Assembly: GCF_036417845.1 (NCBI RefSeq)
Contig: NC_089980.1
Coordinates: 45,072,501 to 45,136,500 of the forward strand
From: Apteryx mantelli
Taxonomy: Eukaryota; Chordata; Aves; Apterygiformes; Apterygidae
DNA: 64,000 nucleotides
Direction of reading: 5' to 3'
The translations under genes and the position numbers were made by a program. Within the stretch, counting starts at the first letter, position 1. Each line of letters begins with the position of its first letter. This document shows, piece by piece, positions 25,101 through 36,500 of the stretch. The notes beneath the pieces were generated by a model. The model worked only from the letters and a program-made list of their open reading frames with translations, searched no databases and was not told where the DNA came from.

Positions 25101-26174
25101 CTCTCAGCTTCTTCAGCATGCTTTCTTTGGCAGGAAGCCATTCCCAGCCTCTCACGTTTCATCTCTGTTTTTCTTCTGCTTGGACAGGGGGATCTTTCAG
25201 TTGCATGATTGGTTTTGACCTCTTCCAGGTGACCTTCTCCCCAGCCTTCTGGCACAGGACCTCTGGGGAAAGGGGGAGAGTCCTGGTCTCGCTCTGCTCC
25301 TCTGGCCTCTCCCAGTGAGTGCAAGCGAATGGGACTCAGCACCCGGTGGGTAATCTCATCCAGGAATTTGGAGAACTGCAGCTTCTCCTCTGTGGTCTTC
25401 TCCTTGCGCTTGACAGAGTCAGCGGCACCGCTACTGCTGTGCTCCAGGGAGCGCTTCTCCCTAGGCTGAGGCAGAGCTGAGGACCGCTATACGTGTGTGA
25501 GCCACAGCCACAGGCAAGTGTCTCTACTGAGCGAGACTTGCATAAGCTCCCAGGGCGTGGGCCTGTCATGCCAGTCTGCTTCAGGATCCCTTTGAGAGGC
25601 AGGTGTGCGGAGGAGACTCGAAACTTCCTTGGTGTCAGGACTTCAGGAGGCTCTTTAAACATAAGCGAGCGCTCCAGGCTTCTGCTCTTGAAAGAGCAAG
25701 TGGGAGGGTGTCTTTCATCTCCATACACCACAACTGTCTCCATGCTGAGGCTCACAAACTTGCTGAGGTGTCCATGACTGTGATTTGGGCACTGCTTCCC
25801 ACTTCGCTGCCCCATCTTTCCACCATGCAGCAGCGCTGGCGAGAAAGTCCGGCTCTTGATATTCAGCTCTGCTCTGCAACCTGTCACTTCCTTCTCACCG
25901 CTTGACTCCAGGGACCACAATGAGGAGAGAAGTTCAGGTTGCAAACCTCAAACCCCTCTGCCTGCTTGAGCTGGCCTGCCTTGGCATAACTAAACCCCGT
26001 TTGCTGGTGTAATGGTGCTAAGCCCTTTGCCACCCGGCAATCCGTTACCTGACTCTGTTCAGCCAGGATCACGCCATCCTGGTTGTCACGAAGAATGGGA
26101 ACATCGTGGCGGATCTCACGATGCTGCGGGGGCGCCTTGCGGTAAGGCTTCTTGGACGGAGCTGTGCTTGACAT
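13178..26174 (-). CDS. TJAP1: TJAP1, tight junction-associated protein 1 (7 coding exons)
   Basis: Coding exons, in transcript order on the - strand, are 26174-26049, 22684-22656, 21581-21420, 18922-18856, 17112-17005, 16266-16183 and 14494-13178. All junctions are GT-AG and phases agree, giving 1893 nt and 630 residues (human 557). The start [20 protein letters not shown] and the C terminus [20 protein letters not shown] match human TJAP1 (PILT). Residues about 45-190 form a long heptad-rich coiled coil (for example [45 protein letters not shown]). The last exon encodes 438 residues of Ser/Pro-rich, mostly disordered sequence with conserved islands such as [26 protein letters not shown] and [15 protein letters not shown]. 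The family protein associates with tight junctions and the trans-Golgi. The extra length relative to human lies in the disordered last exon. The start codon agrees with human; a short open stretch continues upstream within the same exon. Confidence 0.95.
17511..17528 (+). repeat. poly-A run of 18 in a TJAP1 intron
   Basis: Simple homopolymer, T-run in the TJAP1 sense direction. No retrocopy body is recognisable next to it. Confidence 0.85.
18419..18449 (+). repeat. (GGGGGAGGGA)n G-rich repeat
   Basis: About three units of a G5-A-G3-A decamer in a TJAP1 intron. The + strand satisfies the G-quadruplex consensus; the TJAP1 transcript would carry the C-rich complement. Confidence 0.85.
19050..20899 (+). 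mobile_element. CR1 LINE, 5'-truncated, antisense in a TJAP1 intron
   Basis: A roughly 1.85-kb chicken-repeat-1 retroposon lies in the TJAP1 intron between coding exons 21581-21420 and 18922-18856, opposite to TJAP1. It retains the 3' part of ORF2 (reverse transcriptase), the short CR1 3' UTR (GGTTGGACTAGATGATCTCC) and the terminal direct repeat ATTCTGTG ATTCTGTG that replaces a poly-A tail in this family. The 5' end is truncated, as is normal for CR1, with homology fading near 19050. Only one stop codon and one frameshift interrupt the coding part, which suggests a relatively recent insertion. Confidence 0.95.
19116..20816 (+). pseudogene. CR1 ORF2 reverse transcriptase fragment, decayed
   Basis: One frame runs from about 19119 to the stop before 20817, broken by an in-frame TAG at 19404-19406. 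A one-base insertion near 19118 separates it from the preceding CR1 frame ([14 protein letters not shown]). After the TAG a 448-residue stretch is uninterrupted. Counting in that stretch, reverse transcriptase motifs appear in order: the template-contacting RP.SL near 26-30, motif A (LDFSKAFD, catalytic aspartate about 96), motif B ([11 protein letters not shown], about 151-161) and motif C (FADD, about 182-185). The C-terminal region with [12 protein letters not shown] and [12 protein letters not shown] is the usual CR1 tail. The apurinic endonuclease domain at the N terminus of ORF2 is absent, so the copy cannot move on its own. Confidence 0.93.
23438..23443 (-). terminator. candidate poly(A) signal downstream of the nested reading frame
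   Basis: TTTATT on the + strand gives AATAAA on the - strand, about 1.45 kb after the stop codon of the unrecognised frame at 24887. It lies inside a TJAP1 intron, so if used it would end either an independent transcript or a short TJAP1 isoform. There is no strong GT-rich element after it. Confidence 0.2.
24887..25947 (-). CDS. unrecognised reading frame nested in the first coding intron of TJAP1, one frameshift
   Basis: I do not recognise this protein. On the TJAP1 strand a frame is open from 25947 (after TGA at 25950-25948) to at least 25490; the neighbouring frame is then open from 25486 to a TAG at 24889-24887. A single missing base near 25485 would join them into about 350 codons, or about 309 residues from the ATG at 25815, which has purine at -3 and G at +4. 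The composition is protein-like on both sides of the break. The first part has basic-serine blocks ([12 protein letters not shown]) and LKGILKQTG, whose GILK fits the [GS]IL[KR] PP1-docking pattern. The second part has a likely amphipathic helix ([20 protein letters not shown]) and a Lys/Arg/Glu-rich stretch. It could be a separate gene, an alternative TJAP1 terminal exon with an acceptor near 25908, or a young pseudogene. The frameshift may also be an assembly error. Confidence 0.45.
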
Positions 26175-26207
26175 CCTCCCGCCTATGTGGTTCCGACAGC
26201 AGATTAC

Positions 26208-28152
26208 CTACCAACAGCAGAAAGGGCACAGAGGAGAGAGTCGCAGGTGCTCCATCAAACCCTAGAAGCTACCCAGCAGGAAATCAGCTCCCCTGAAGTC
26301 CCAGAGCAGGTCCCCATGCAGGGTACTAATAGAGCAAGGGAAGGAGGTGGCCACAGGCCTTGAGCAGCAGCTGCAGGAGAGAGGAGCGGAGTAAGAGGTA
26401 GCTGTGTCCTTCTCCCAGCCAGTGAGAGCAGAGGGCTGGCACATCCTCTCCCCCCCTCTGCACACACTCGCTCATGCAGTTTGTGTGTGTCCAGATTATA
26501 CATAGCAAACAAGAACAGGTCTCAGAGCAGCATATTGTTTAGGCTCTTTAGCAAAGGCCTTTTCTGATATGGAAACTGCAAGCCTCACAGACAGCAGTGA
26601 CAGCTGGGGCAGGAGTTATTGATCATGTGGTGTCACTGTCAGCAGGGACTTCGTGGGAGGAGACTCCAGTCATTAAACAGCCCAAACCCACAAGTTTTTA
26701 GCTTACACTTGAACCCAACTGGGGCAGACCCCAGGAGGCTTGTCAGAAGGAGGTACTATACCTTTACAACTGCTCATTCTGTCAGAAAACCCAGAGAAGA
26801 CCCCAAAGTCACAGATAGCATCAAATGAGGGAGCAACGCCACTAATGTTGGTACCCAAGGTCAGATGTTGCAATATGTTGCAATACACAGCAGTACCACT
26901 ACGAGAAAGACCAGATTAGTTGCTGCCCCTTCATCCCAGCTGTGTGGGGCAGGAGGATTCCTTATAGGCAGGAGCAGTAGCAGTACAGGAGCAAAAATGG
27001 GGCAGAAGGAAAGCAGGTATCTGCACACATGGAAGAATCTTCTTCCTTCTGCCACCTCAAGACTGTAGTGAAGGGCAGAGAAACTTCCCCAGGCAGCCAA
27101 GATTTGAGTCATTCCAGTGGGCACAGAACAAGAAGTCGCAGATGCCAAGCACTCCGTGCAGGGCCTGATACCAGATTTTCCCCTGATGACAACACACGCT
27201 TTATTCATGGTCCATCCTATATTTGGGATAAGTGCCCACTTTTTATACCCCTTTGCCTTGGTGGATCCTAACACTGATCATAGGCTAGTGTCTCCGCAGT
27301 CCTCAATGCCTGAACTGCAGTACTCCAAGTGCAGGACTTGCTTCAACTCAGATCCCCCCTGCCCTCATCTACAGGCAGGACCATTTGACTCTCACTCACA
27401 CACCTTTCAGGCAGTTGTGACCCTCCCTATAGACCAGTGGGTACCGCCAGGTCAGTGACCTGGCAGATTTCACCTGCTTTGTATTTTGGCCAGTGAAGTT
27501 TTATAAGTTAAGCATCTAAATGGAGCCCCAAGAGCCCTCTCCAGTTTTTATATGCTCTTGCCTAGCTGTGTCTTCTCAACACCTAGACTGAGCCCCCTGA
27601 GAGGACTGGCACGTGTTACGTGTCTGCATGTAGCACAGAGTGGCTCCAAGCCACAACAGGCTTTACACATCACAGGAACATTTGCAAGCTGTCTTCCACC
27701 CTGCTGAAAAACACAGGTTCACAAAAGCCTTTTATGTCCTTTCCACAGACATAAGCAACTTCTTAGAACTAACCTGTAAAGCTCCTCCATCAAAACCCTG
27801 TAAAACTCACCTTTGCTGCAGTCATTCCCTCAAGGTCTCTTCTCCTAAAAACACTGAAGTAGGTGAAGGGATCTCTAATACTTTAATCACATCCAGCATA
27901 CTGAATGTACCTTCCACAGTATCCCCAAACAAAACAGCTAAATCTGCCCTCCTAGGAAGGCATTTCTCCTCTTCAAAGAGGAATGCTGAAATCCTGGCTA
28001 GAAGCAGGTTTATCAGCACCCCGCCAATCACCAGGCGATCTGGGGGACTCTTCTGTCAACTCCTGCCACGCTAAGGACAGGAGGTGCCCATGCAGATATC
28101 CCAAGTTCGAACCACTGTAATTTTTCTAGCCCACAAGAACCTGAGCACTTAC
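26208..28152 (-). other. TJAP1 5' UTR intron, no further gene seen
   Basis: The likely acceptor of the start-codon exon is at 26208-26209 on the - strand (GCTGTTGGTAG), giving that exon 33 nt of upstream sequence. A 137-codon - strand frame at 27274-26861 is hydrophobic at its end and unrecognised; it has no flanking splice signals that convince me. Nothing else is seen. Confidence 0.4.
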
Positions 28153-28206
28153 CAGCCTGGGCTCAAATCTGAAGCCTCATGAAGCAAGGACACTCACTCA
28201 GATGCC
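28153..28206 (-). other. TJAP1: 54-nt non-coding exon in the TJAP1 5' UTR
   Basis: On the - strand a strong pyrimidine tract and acceptor (TTTCCTTTCTTCAG) precede 54 nt that end at a consensus donor (GCTG/GTAAGT). All three frames of the exon contain a stop codon, so it must be untranslated where included. It holds a short upstream ORF (ATG AGG CTT CAG ATT TGA). Position and strand fit a TJAP1 5' UTR exon between the promoter near 53 kb and the start-codon exon at 26.2 kb; use by the nested frame is also possible. Confidence 0.55.
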
Positions 28207-29765
28207 CTGAAGAAAGGAAACACAAATAGCTTAGCATCTATCAAAAAGTCAGTTTTGAAACCTCATCTCATAATTATGTAAGGAACAGGGAATGTTTACA
28301 GCAGAGGACAGCTGAATGCGCATCCCACTCCAAGTCCCTGCCCCAATTCACCACAGATCTTCTGAATGTAAAGGAAATTAGCTTTGGGAAGTCGGAGTCA
28401 GCAAGAGCTGGAAAGGCTCCTGGCACAGACATATGCAAGGCACTCAGCAACTCTGCTCCAAAATCCAGGAAGCAACAGCTTCAAGGAAACCTTGGTTCCA
28501 GGCAGGCCTAGACAAACCTCCTGCCAGATGGGGTCCTTACAGCTAATCTACTCCTGCTGCTCTAGAGGGATGCTAACTGCAAAGCCTTAGGTACAGAACT
28601 TGGTAATGCTAACAGTTACCGCACTTGTCCTTTTAAGTCAGTGCTTCTGCTAACACTGTATCTACAAATGAGCGGGCAGTCACCAGACTCTCACTTGAGC
28701 CAAAAGGTTATTTCCTTGTGCCTACAGCTTTGATAGCCCACCCCCCTGTAAGAGGGAGGAAGGCAAGCTATTCTCTGACTTCCAGCAAGCAGCATGCCAT
28801 GCTCTACCTTGCTGCTAATAGGCTGCTGTAAAGTAATGCCCATCCAAGCAGGGACACAACACAAGTTCAGAAACAAACTTCCTCTCTGTTCAAAGCCCAG
28901 GGTACCCATCACTACAAGAAGAAAAATGCACTGACCTGGGAACTAGCTGTAAGAGCCTAGCTCTGTGGCCATCTCCCTGCCATTGGCACGAGAGAGATTG
29001 CAGTTGGGCCCTCCCTTCCCCGACACACTTCTGCTGCTGCTGCTTTTTCCCAATCAATGGCACCAGGCCCTGGGAGGCAGGACAGGAGTGCAAGGCGTGG
29101 AGCAGTTGTACGCACATAGGGAGAGCCAGATGGAAGGTGAATGGAACAGGCAGGCAACTGGGACCACGCAAATTTAAGTTCTGCCAAAACAAGTTGAAGA
29201 GGTGCCCCAGCACTGGCCCTGCCCCAACAAGCTGTCTGGCCCCTTTCCTTACTACAGTGCTATAGTCGGGTCTCGACTAGCACAGGAAAAAACAGCTTCA
29301 CAATCACATAACTGCTCTGCAGGGCAAAGCTGTAAATTCAGGGAGAGAGAAAGAGAACGTGCAACTCCAGGAGGGACCAGGTCAGTGCAGTTTGAACCTG
29401 CATTTCCACCAACTCCCAGGAGTTCGTTCAGCATCAAGGCAACACCACCAGCCACAGGTTGGCAGACAAGCAGAGGCTTCCAGGAACAGCTGCCCTCACA
29501 AGTCCATGCATGTTTCCATCGCAGAGGCACTCAGAACAAACACGCCAAAAGCTTCAATGTCTCTCAGCATGCAGTTCCTCAAGCTCAAGCAGGACTGTCC
29601 TGCTTCCTACCCACTATCTAGCAACTCTGCTACTTGCCATCTCATCTCCACCTACCTGGAAGAGACACCAGGATTTGTAATCTATCCCCATAATCGGAGA
29701 ATTTCCAGAGACACTTAAATACTCACAGTCCTCTCCAGGTAACTTCCCCTTAACTAAGGACTTAC

Positions 29766-29860
29766 AGATTCAAAGTGATGATGTGTCCAAACATCTCTGG
29801 CTGCTTGTCTCCGAGTCAGCTTTCTGCTGTCAGTATCCAGCAGTGTCTGGCCAACAGCTC
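29766..29860 (-). other. TJAP1: 95-nt probable 5' UTR exon of TJAP1
   Basis: A - strand acceptor (CATGTTTCAG) is followed by 95 nt and a consensus donor (GAATCT/GTAAGT). One frame is open throughout (it includes DTDSRKLTRRQAARDVW), but a 31-codon open frame is not unusual by chance and it has no ATG. Another frame contains a small ORF starting ATGTTTGGACAC. The following candidate exon (28206-28153) has stops in every frame, so this is most simply a 5' UTR exon. Confidence 0.5.
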
Positions 29861-31953
29861 CTGAAACATGAGAAAGGAAACTTGGTGTCAGTCACCTATC
29901 AGCACAACACATGAAAACAGGCATGCGCAGCACAGCTGCCTACAGCCAAGTGCCAGGGCAGGAGTCAGCAGGAAAATGCTGCACCATCAGGCTGCTACCT
30001 GATGGCAGGACCCTGTAGTGAAACAAGCTCCTAGTCTTCACTGTGCCCCAGAAAGGGAAGGTCTTTTAACCATCCCTGCACCAAGCAGGAGGCCTATGCA
30101 GACTGGAAGCACGGCTGCCTGGAGCCAGGCTGCTAATCAGTCTCAGAAAGGCAGCAGTTTTTCCAAGAAGGCTCCAGGGGTCATTGCTTCCCCACTTGTG
30201 TTCTTATCCAACATCAGAAATCCAGCCTCTGTCACTCTGCCCCAACCACCCTGTCACACTCAGCTGATTTATTTCTGCTGAATTCCCTCCACCAAGTAGC
30301 ACAGTTAAACCCTTTCTGTCTGCAACACCTTGGCTTTCTTTGCTACCACAGATCGGGGGGAGAGAGAGAATCCCAAGGTAGCTCAATTCACCATACCTCC
30401 TTTCAGAGAAGAGCAGATGCTCTCTGCAGAGCAGATGGACCTTTTGCTCCAAGGCAGAAAAGCATATAGATAATACCTAATAATAGAAATATGCACAAAT
30501 TCTGCTCTACAATCACCAAGCTATTCACAAGCCTCTCTCAGGAGGAGCTTGCAGTCAAGTCCACATTTTGACTACTCCAGAGCAGCTCAGCTTTAGCCTG
30601 AAGCTATAGCAGGAGGCAGCTCTTCCATCAAGTCTTTAACCATTTTAATTAGCACTGTAATACAATAGGAAACTTAACCTCTTGGTGCCTTTTATCTGCA
30701 CTTTCCATCTCTCATCAGCAAGCAATGCTCCTGTACATTTACAGTCCTCCTCCTAGCCAGCTACTGTCTACAGTAGCTCTAATTCTACTTTCTTCTAGCT
30801 ACTGCCTAGAGTAGTTCCAGTGTCATTTCTGAGCTAACTGACAGATACAGCTTCATTGGAATGGCTTGCGTGAGGCTAGAAGACTTGGGCTCACACTGAT
30901 CAGGCAGCAGTGGTCATGTCTTCCAGACAAACAGACACAAACACACAGTGGGTCAGAAGACTCCAGAAGAAAACTAACAACTTGCTTTGTTAATGCAAAA
31001 AGCTGAGGAATCTTCCACTCCCTCTTAAAGAGAGAAAACATACAACCTCTTTCCCCTTCACAGTGACAGAGTGCAGTTCATCATCTGAATACCTAAACTC
31101 GCCTGCAGTTGTTTCTATCACAGAGCATCCTTCATGGCAGAATTCACCCTCTCTACTTGCAGAATGGCTACATTCTCTGTGGGGTCTGGGAAAGGCAAAA
31201 TGTTTATCACACATCAGGAACATGTGATACAGCATAGAATTGCTTAGACTATTCTGTACAGGATCCACAGAACTAACAGCCACTTGATATTCATGCAGAA
31301 AACACAACACTACCCATCTGCCTCACTTTGTCTCCAGTAGACCTCTTGCTCTTCACAACACACCCAAAAAGGGACAAAAAAAGCCAAAAGGGAACCCTTT
31401 GGACAAAAGGGGAGAGCACTGAAAAGAGTGACGTTTCCAGACACCTACTCTCTTCCTGACACTTGGCAAGTCCCTCAAGCCCCTGGGTAACTAATATTAG
31501 GCTTTGGTTCTCAGACTAAGAAGCACCCAGTTTTTGCCAGCTTGCAGTTGAAGCAGTTGACCATTCCCTGCAAAATGCAGGGGGCAGAGAAGGACTTGCA
31601 GGGTTTTCCCCATCATCACTTTTTCTTGTGTTGTCTTTTCTGCCCCTATAAAGCAGCCTGTTTGCCAGCGTTCAAGCTCAGCAGTCTCCATTGTGATTAT
31701 GTTGCAGGGAATGTTTCTCATTTCAGCCGTTGCTTCATCTTTCCAGCCTTCTCCTTTTAAAATAGCACCTTTTTTAAGGTAGCATTTCTTTAATTTTACT
31801 TTTCATTCAGGAAGATAAACTTGAATGATAAGAGAAAATATACTCCATAACACAATCAGAACCATATTTGTTTCTAGTGCAACAGTACAGAAACATTCCT
31901 TAGCTATCACAAAGTCAGAGTACCCTGAAACACCCTGATCCCTATACCCATGT

Positions 31954-31955
<2 letters not shown>

Positions 31956-31988
<33 letters not shown>
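31956..31988 (+). repeat. poly-A run of 33
   Basis: The longest homopolymer in the window. No target-site duplication or recognisable retrocopy was found beside it, so it is annotated only as a simple repeat. Confidence 0.9.
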
Positions 31989-31991
<3 letters not shown>

Positions 31992-33454
31992 GCTACTGTT
32001 CTGTACCACGTATCTAAACACTACAGCTAATCCAGAATTTTCACTGTTTGGGCCAGTAAAGGAGATTGGCACACACTGCTCTAGGAGGTAACAATTTCAC
32101 TCCACTAGCATCATAGGAAGCAAAAGCGAGAGAGACTTGTTCACTTGCCTTCCTGTGCTTATATGATAGAGTCAATCTTAGCCTCCATGTGTCTCAGGAT
32201 AAATTACTTGAGAAGCTGGTGCAGCAAGCATGCTCAAGACAACTAATCAGCGAGATGGATGACGAAAGAACTGCATCAAGAGGCCCCGTCCAGGAGAGAT
32301 GAGTCTGTCTGAAGTCAAAAGCAGCCCCTGTAGACTGCTGGTGCCAAGTATGATGGAAAAGGACTGCAAGGTTATTAAAGGACACTTTAACATTTAATGA
32401 GAGATCATCTTTTCATTCAAAGAAGGAATCTCAATTAGAAATACGTTCAGATCCATTCTGTCGCTGGCTACTTTGAGGCTCTACTGCAAAAAAAAAAAAA
32501 AAAAAGAAAAAAGGATGACTACTCCCAGTGCAGAAACTTGCATCCTAGTTCTGCTTGTATCAGGTATGTTAATGCTCAAAATTCAGGTCTGAGTAATAGC
32601 ATTACAGTGACTCTTGTATTAAAATTGAGTTTCGGAAGGATTATTGCTCATTCCTGCTTTTTCATACCAATTAACCTTGATTGTTAGGCAGAAAGCTCTG
32701 TTCCCAGCATGGGAATGACTCCAAGAGACATCGAGAAAAAGGGATCAGACTAGCTGTTGAACAATGGGCCACGTAATAAGCCCTACTTAACACCTAATAT
32801 ATTTCCAAAGTGAATGAAATCAGTAGACTCTACAGTCTTACATAGTTCTTGTTGAATATAAATACCACTGGACATATGATGTGTCTGTTATATCCATTCA
32901 TCCTGCGGAAGTCCCTTAAAAGTTATCAGAATCACACTTTCGTCACAGTCCCTCCCTCCTTCCACAATACAGAGATCCCAGTCCCCTTATTTCAGTTACA
33001 CTCCACATCCTTAAGTAGGCGTTTTACGATCTACTATCTCCAGTGCGTGACGAGTAGTTTAACTTCCCTAACTCTTTTATAAAAGCCAGAACAGCTCTGC
33101 ATTGCACAGGAAACACTGCTCTAACACTGCTAACATGTAACATGCTCTGGAATAGAATACAACAGCTGATGGACATTGTAACGGGAACAGCACAGGAAGC
33201 ACAGGACCCGAATCCAATTCCCAGAAGGAATGTTAATGGAGAATAAAAATACCCAAGGGAGATTTTGACCAGGAAACAAGCACTAGCTTTCTAATACATA
33301 TAAAAGCACAGAACCACCTTTAACGGCTACCTCTGAAATTACACAAGAACCAGCTCAGCAAAAAGTCATCTGCCAAGCTACCTTTAGCACTGCCGGCTAC
33401 CGAAAGGGCTAATGATAGCTTCTTGTCCAGAAATGCTGACACACAGGAAGCCTG

Positions 33455-33509
33455 TTTAGTTTGTTCAGTGATCCCTTTAGCTTGATCTCTTTAGTTTGTT
33501 CAGTGATCC
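33455..33509 (+). repeat. 35-bp tandem duplication, 1.6 units
   Basis: The 20-mer TTTAGTTTGTTCAGTGATCC occurs at 33455-33474 and again exactly at 33490-33509, separated by CTTTAGCTTGATCTC. This is a short recent tandem duplication in the TJAP1 first intron. Confidence 0.9.
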
Positions 33510-36500
33510 TATCAGCTCTCACGAGGTGCTTTAGGCTGCAAATTTCCAGAGCCTCTTTACCTTTGCACCTTGGATTTCCTGTCCTTCCCTACTCCATCTG
33601 TCTTCCTACCCCTGCTCTTTTAAGACATCTTCTGTGCAGGGAGAACTAAGTAATCACTGTTAGACCTCATGCAGAAGAAGCAACACTAGTGAGGCAATGA
33701 CAGGGACTTTTGGACCAAGCTTCTTAGATATTTAGAGATGCAGACAAGGCCCTTAGACAAGAACTCATGGAGATTAGGAGAACTCTGAGAAGTTCCTGAA
33801 AATAACTGTCCAGTCCCTGCTAACAAAAGCAAATCTTGATACTCTAACACATGCATTTGACAAGAGCTGGTAGATCACAGGAGTGAAATTAGGGAACTAT
33901 GGCCTTAAGATTTTTCTCCCAATCACAAGCTAGGGAACAGCTGTAGCAAGCAAACATTTGGAGAGTAGTGAAGGAAGGAGTAGGTGAACATTTCTGAAGA
34001 AAATAAGCATATAGGAATTCCCTTTCCAGGCCTCTGCCAGCTTCTATGCTGTGGAGGAAGGGAAGAAATGGGGAAAAAGTAAAAATAAAATAAAATCATA
34101 TGTTACCTTCCTAGAGTATAAAATTAAGACAAACTAGGAACAGCTTAAGTTCTTCAGTGACCAAGAAGTGGCCTTCTCAGCCCCTATAAACATTCTCTAA
34201 GTCTCATACAACCCACAGTAATTAATATCAGTAGTCCTCCTGTTTCATCCTTTGATCTTGAAAGTTCTGAGAAAGCTATACCCTTCAACTCCTCAACGCC
34301 AGGGACTGAGTCATTGAACTGTCCCTGTAGCAGAGAAGAAAGCAATATTAAAGTATGCTCCATACTGCAACCTATATGCTCGCCTCAATATGCTGCTCAA
34401 AACATCTCAGCCCTCTACGAGTCTCAGTAATGCGGAGACAGCTAATACACTATACAGTATCTGCCCAGACTGACATAGGAGCCTCCTTCCCCCAGTCCTT
34501 ATTTACAGAGGACAGATGGACAGGTTTGTTTCAGTTACCCAGCCTACAGAGCATTTTCAACATTGAGGAGGCTTCAAGTCCTGTCCTGATGCTTGCAGGT
34601 GCTGGCAAAAGCAAATACCAAGAAATGAAATGGCTGATTACAGCAGCCAGCTTTATTCTGAAATGCTACCACTATAACCAAGCTTGCAGAGTAATTCATA
34701 TGCCAGCTTTGTTCCCGTAGAGCCTTCACCCACAAGCAGAAAATACGAGATGTATTAACTAGATTCAGCGTATTCAGCAAGAAAGAAAACTGGCATCTGC
34801 AGTAATTAAGTAGCAACTTCTTCCTTGGCCATGAGCTTTGTACATGGGGAAGTCACCGTTCATACTGAGGTGCATACTGGGGAGACACAGTGATTGGGAA
34901 ACAGCATCAAACTAAGTGAAATTTCTCTCAAGCTCTGCCTAGCTGCAGGAAAGTCCAGTACAAACCTGCTCAGCCATCTGAATCCTTTGAAACATTAAAC
35001 ATTTAAAAAGGTTTTGAGATGCTACTTTTGCTACATACACAGCATGCAAACCAGGTCCGTAGGCACTTTTAGTGGCAGGCTGATGGGGAACCCTAAGACA
35101 ACATTCCAGGCACCTCACACTAGTACAAGACAACAAAAGTCAGATTTATAAGGAGGAACAATCTGCTTTAATCTAACATTATGGCTAAGAGTGATCAACT
35201 TGTACAAAGGTTCACAATGGTCAGTTTGCCCATCCTCCACCAACATGCACCACAACGGGCTCTTTCATTCCACAATCACATGGCTACAGCCAAACATGAC
35301 ATACTGTTCAGCAAATAATAAAAAGAATCAGCTTTTTCCCTAAGGTCTTGTCTATATATACACTGTATGAAATTAAATTGATTTAGAAAATAATGTAAAG
35401 CAGTATAATCCTCTTGGGTAAATGTTCTTAATTCAGTTTAAGAGCACTCTGTATTGAATCAACTTAAGTTAAATAGATAGATACAAGAGACAAACTAAAT
35501 TAAGGATGCCTATACAAGAATGCTGCACTAATTGAATCCTAACCATTTCTAATCTGATTAAGTTAAACCAGGACAACTTCCCTGCAAAGGCAAGATCTTT
35601 AACAATATTAAGTGCAACTCCTTTATTGCCCTTTTCTGCTTCAAAAAAAATTTTTTTTTCTTTTCTTTTTTTTAAATGCAGAGTGGCATCTCTTCTGTAG
35701 AATCAACGTAAGCTAACCACACTATACAAAACATATTAAGGCATTAAAGTTATTGACATTTATATGACTTCAAAATTTTACTACTCTTGTGCCAACTAAA
35801 CATCACCATAATGCTAAGACCTGCATGGCATAACATTTTCTCTGTCCTTCCCAAGCAAGAGGAGAAGGGTGCTAATGAATACCTGTGCTGTACCCTGCTT
35901 TCTGTTTGCACACACACGCACCTTTTGCTTGCTGATGTCCAATGTATCTACAGCACTCCAGAGAGTGGGAAGGGATGTTCCACACACTCATTCCTAAGGG
36001 TATGGCTCACCAACAGCTTATCTGAGCAAACTGGAGTGTGGAGTTAGATCACGTTAGCTAACTGCCCCCAGGCACGGCCTTACTACTGCCCCTCTTCCAC
36101 CAGAATATATAAAGTTCTCTGGCTAACTGTGGAGTAACCATAAATACAAAGCAAGTCTGAAGTCACAGACATAACATGCTGCAAATCCTTACCCTAAAAC
36201 CACTTCTCACCTCCACAATTCCTACAGCATTTCCCATTGAAATGTATTGCCGAAAATAAATTTCAGCAATTTCAAAGTTATTAGTTTTTTCCAATTCTTC
36301 ATTTAATACTATCTGAACTGTTTCTCCTGAGCATCAAGACCTAATTTCTTATCTTTACTCTTTTAGTACTCTCGCTTTCATCTCTACCTGCTTCCTCACA
36401 TCCACTCCAGCAACGCAACCTTCACCATCTCATCACTGCCTTCTTCTATGGCCATCTCTCAGCTACCATATACAGAACAATTTTTCCATCCAGTGCAACA

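Noticed and set aside
25462-25496. A mini-intron of about 16 nt explaining the frame switch in the nested ORF (GTATAG...TCAG)
   Set aside because: Far below the minimum length for vertebrate splicing; a single-base deletion or assembly error is more economical.
26861-27274. 137-codon - strand ORF with a hydrophobic end
   Set aside because: No convincing acceptor or donor, no recognisable family; length is within chance for this base composition.
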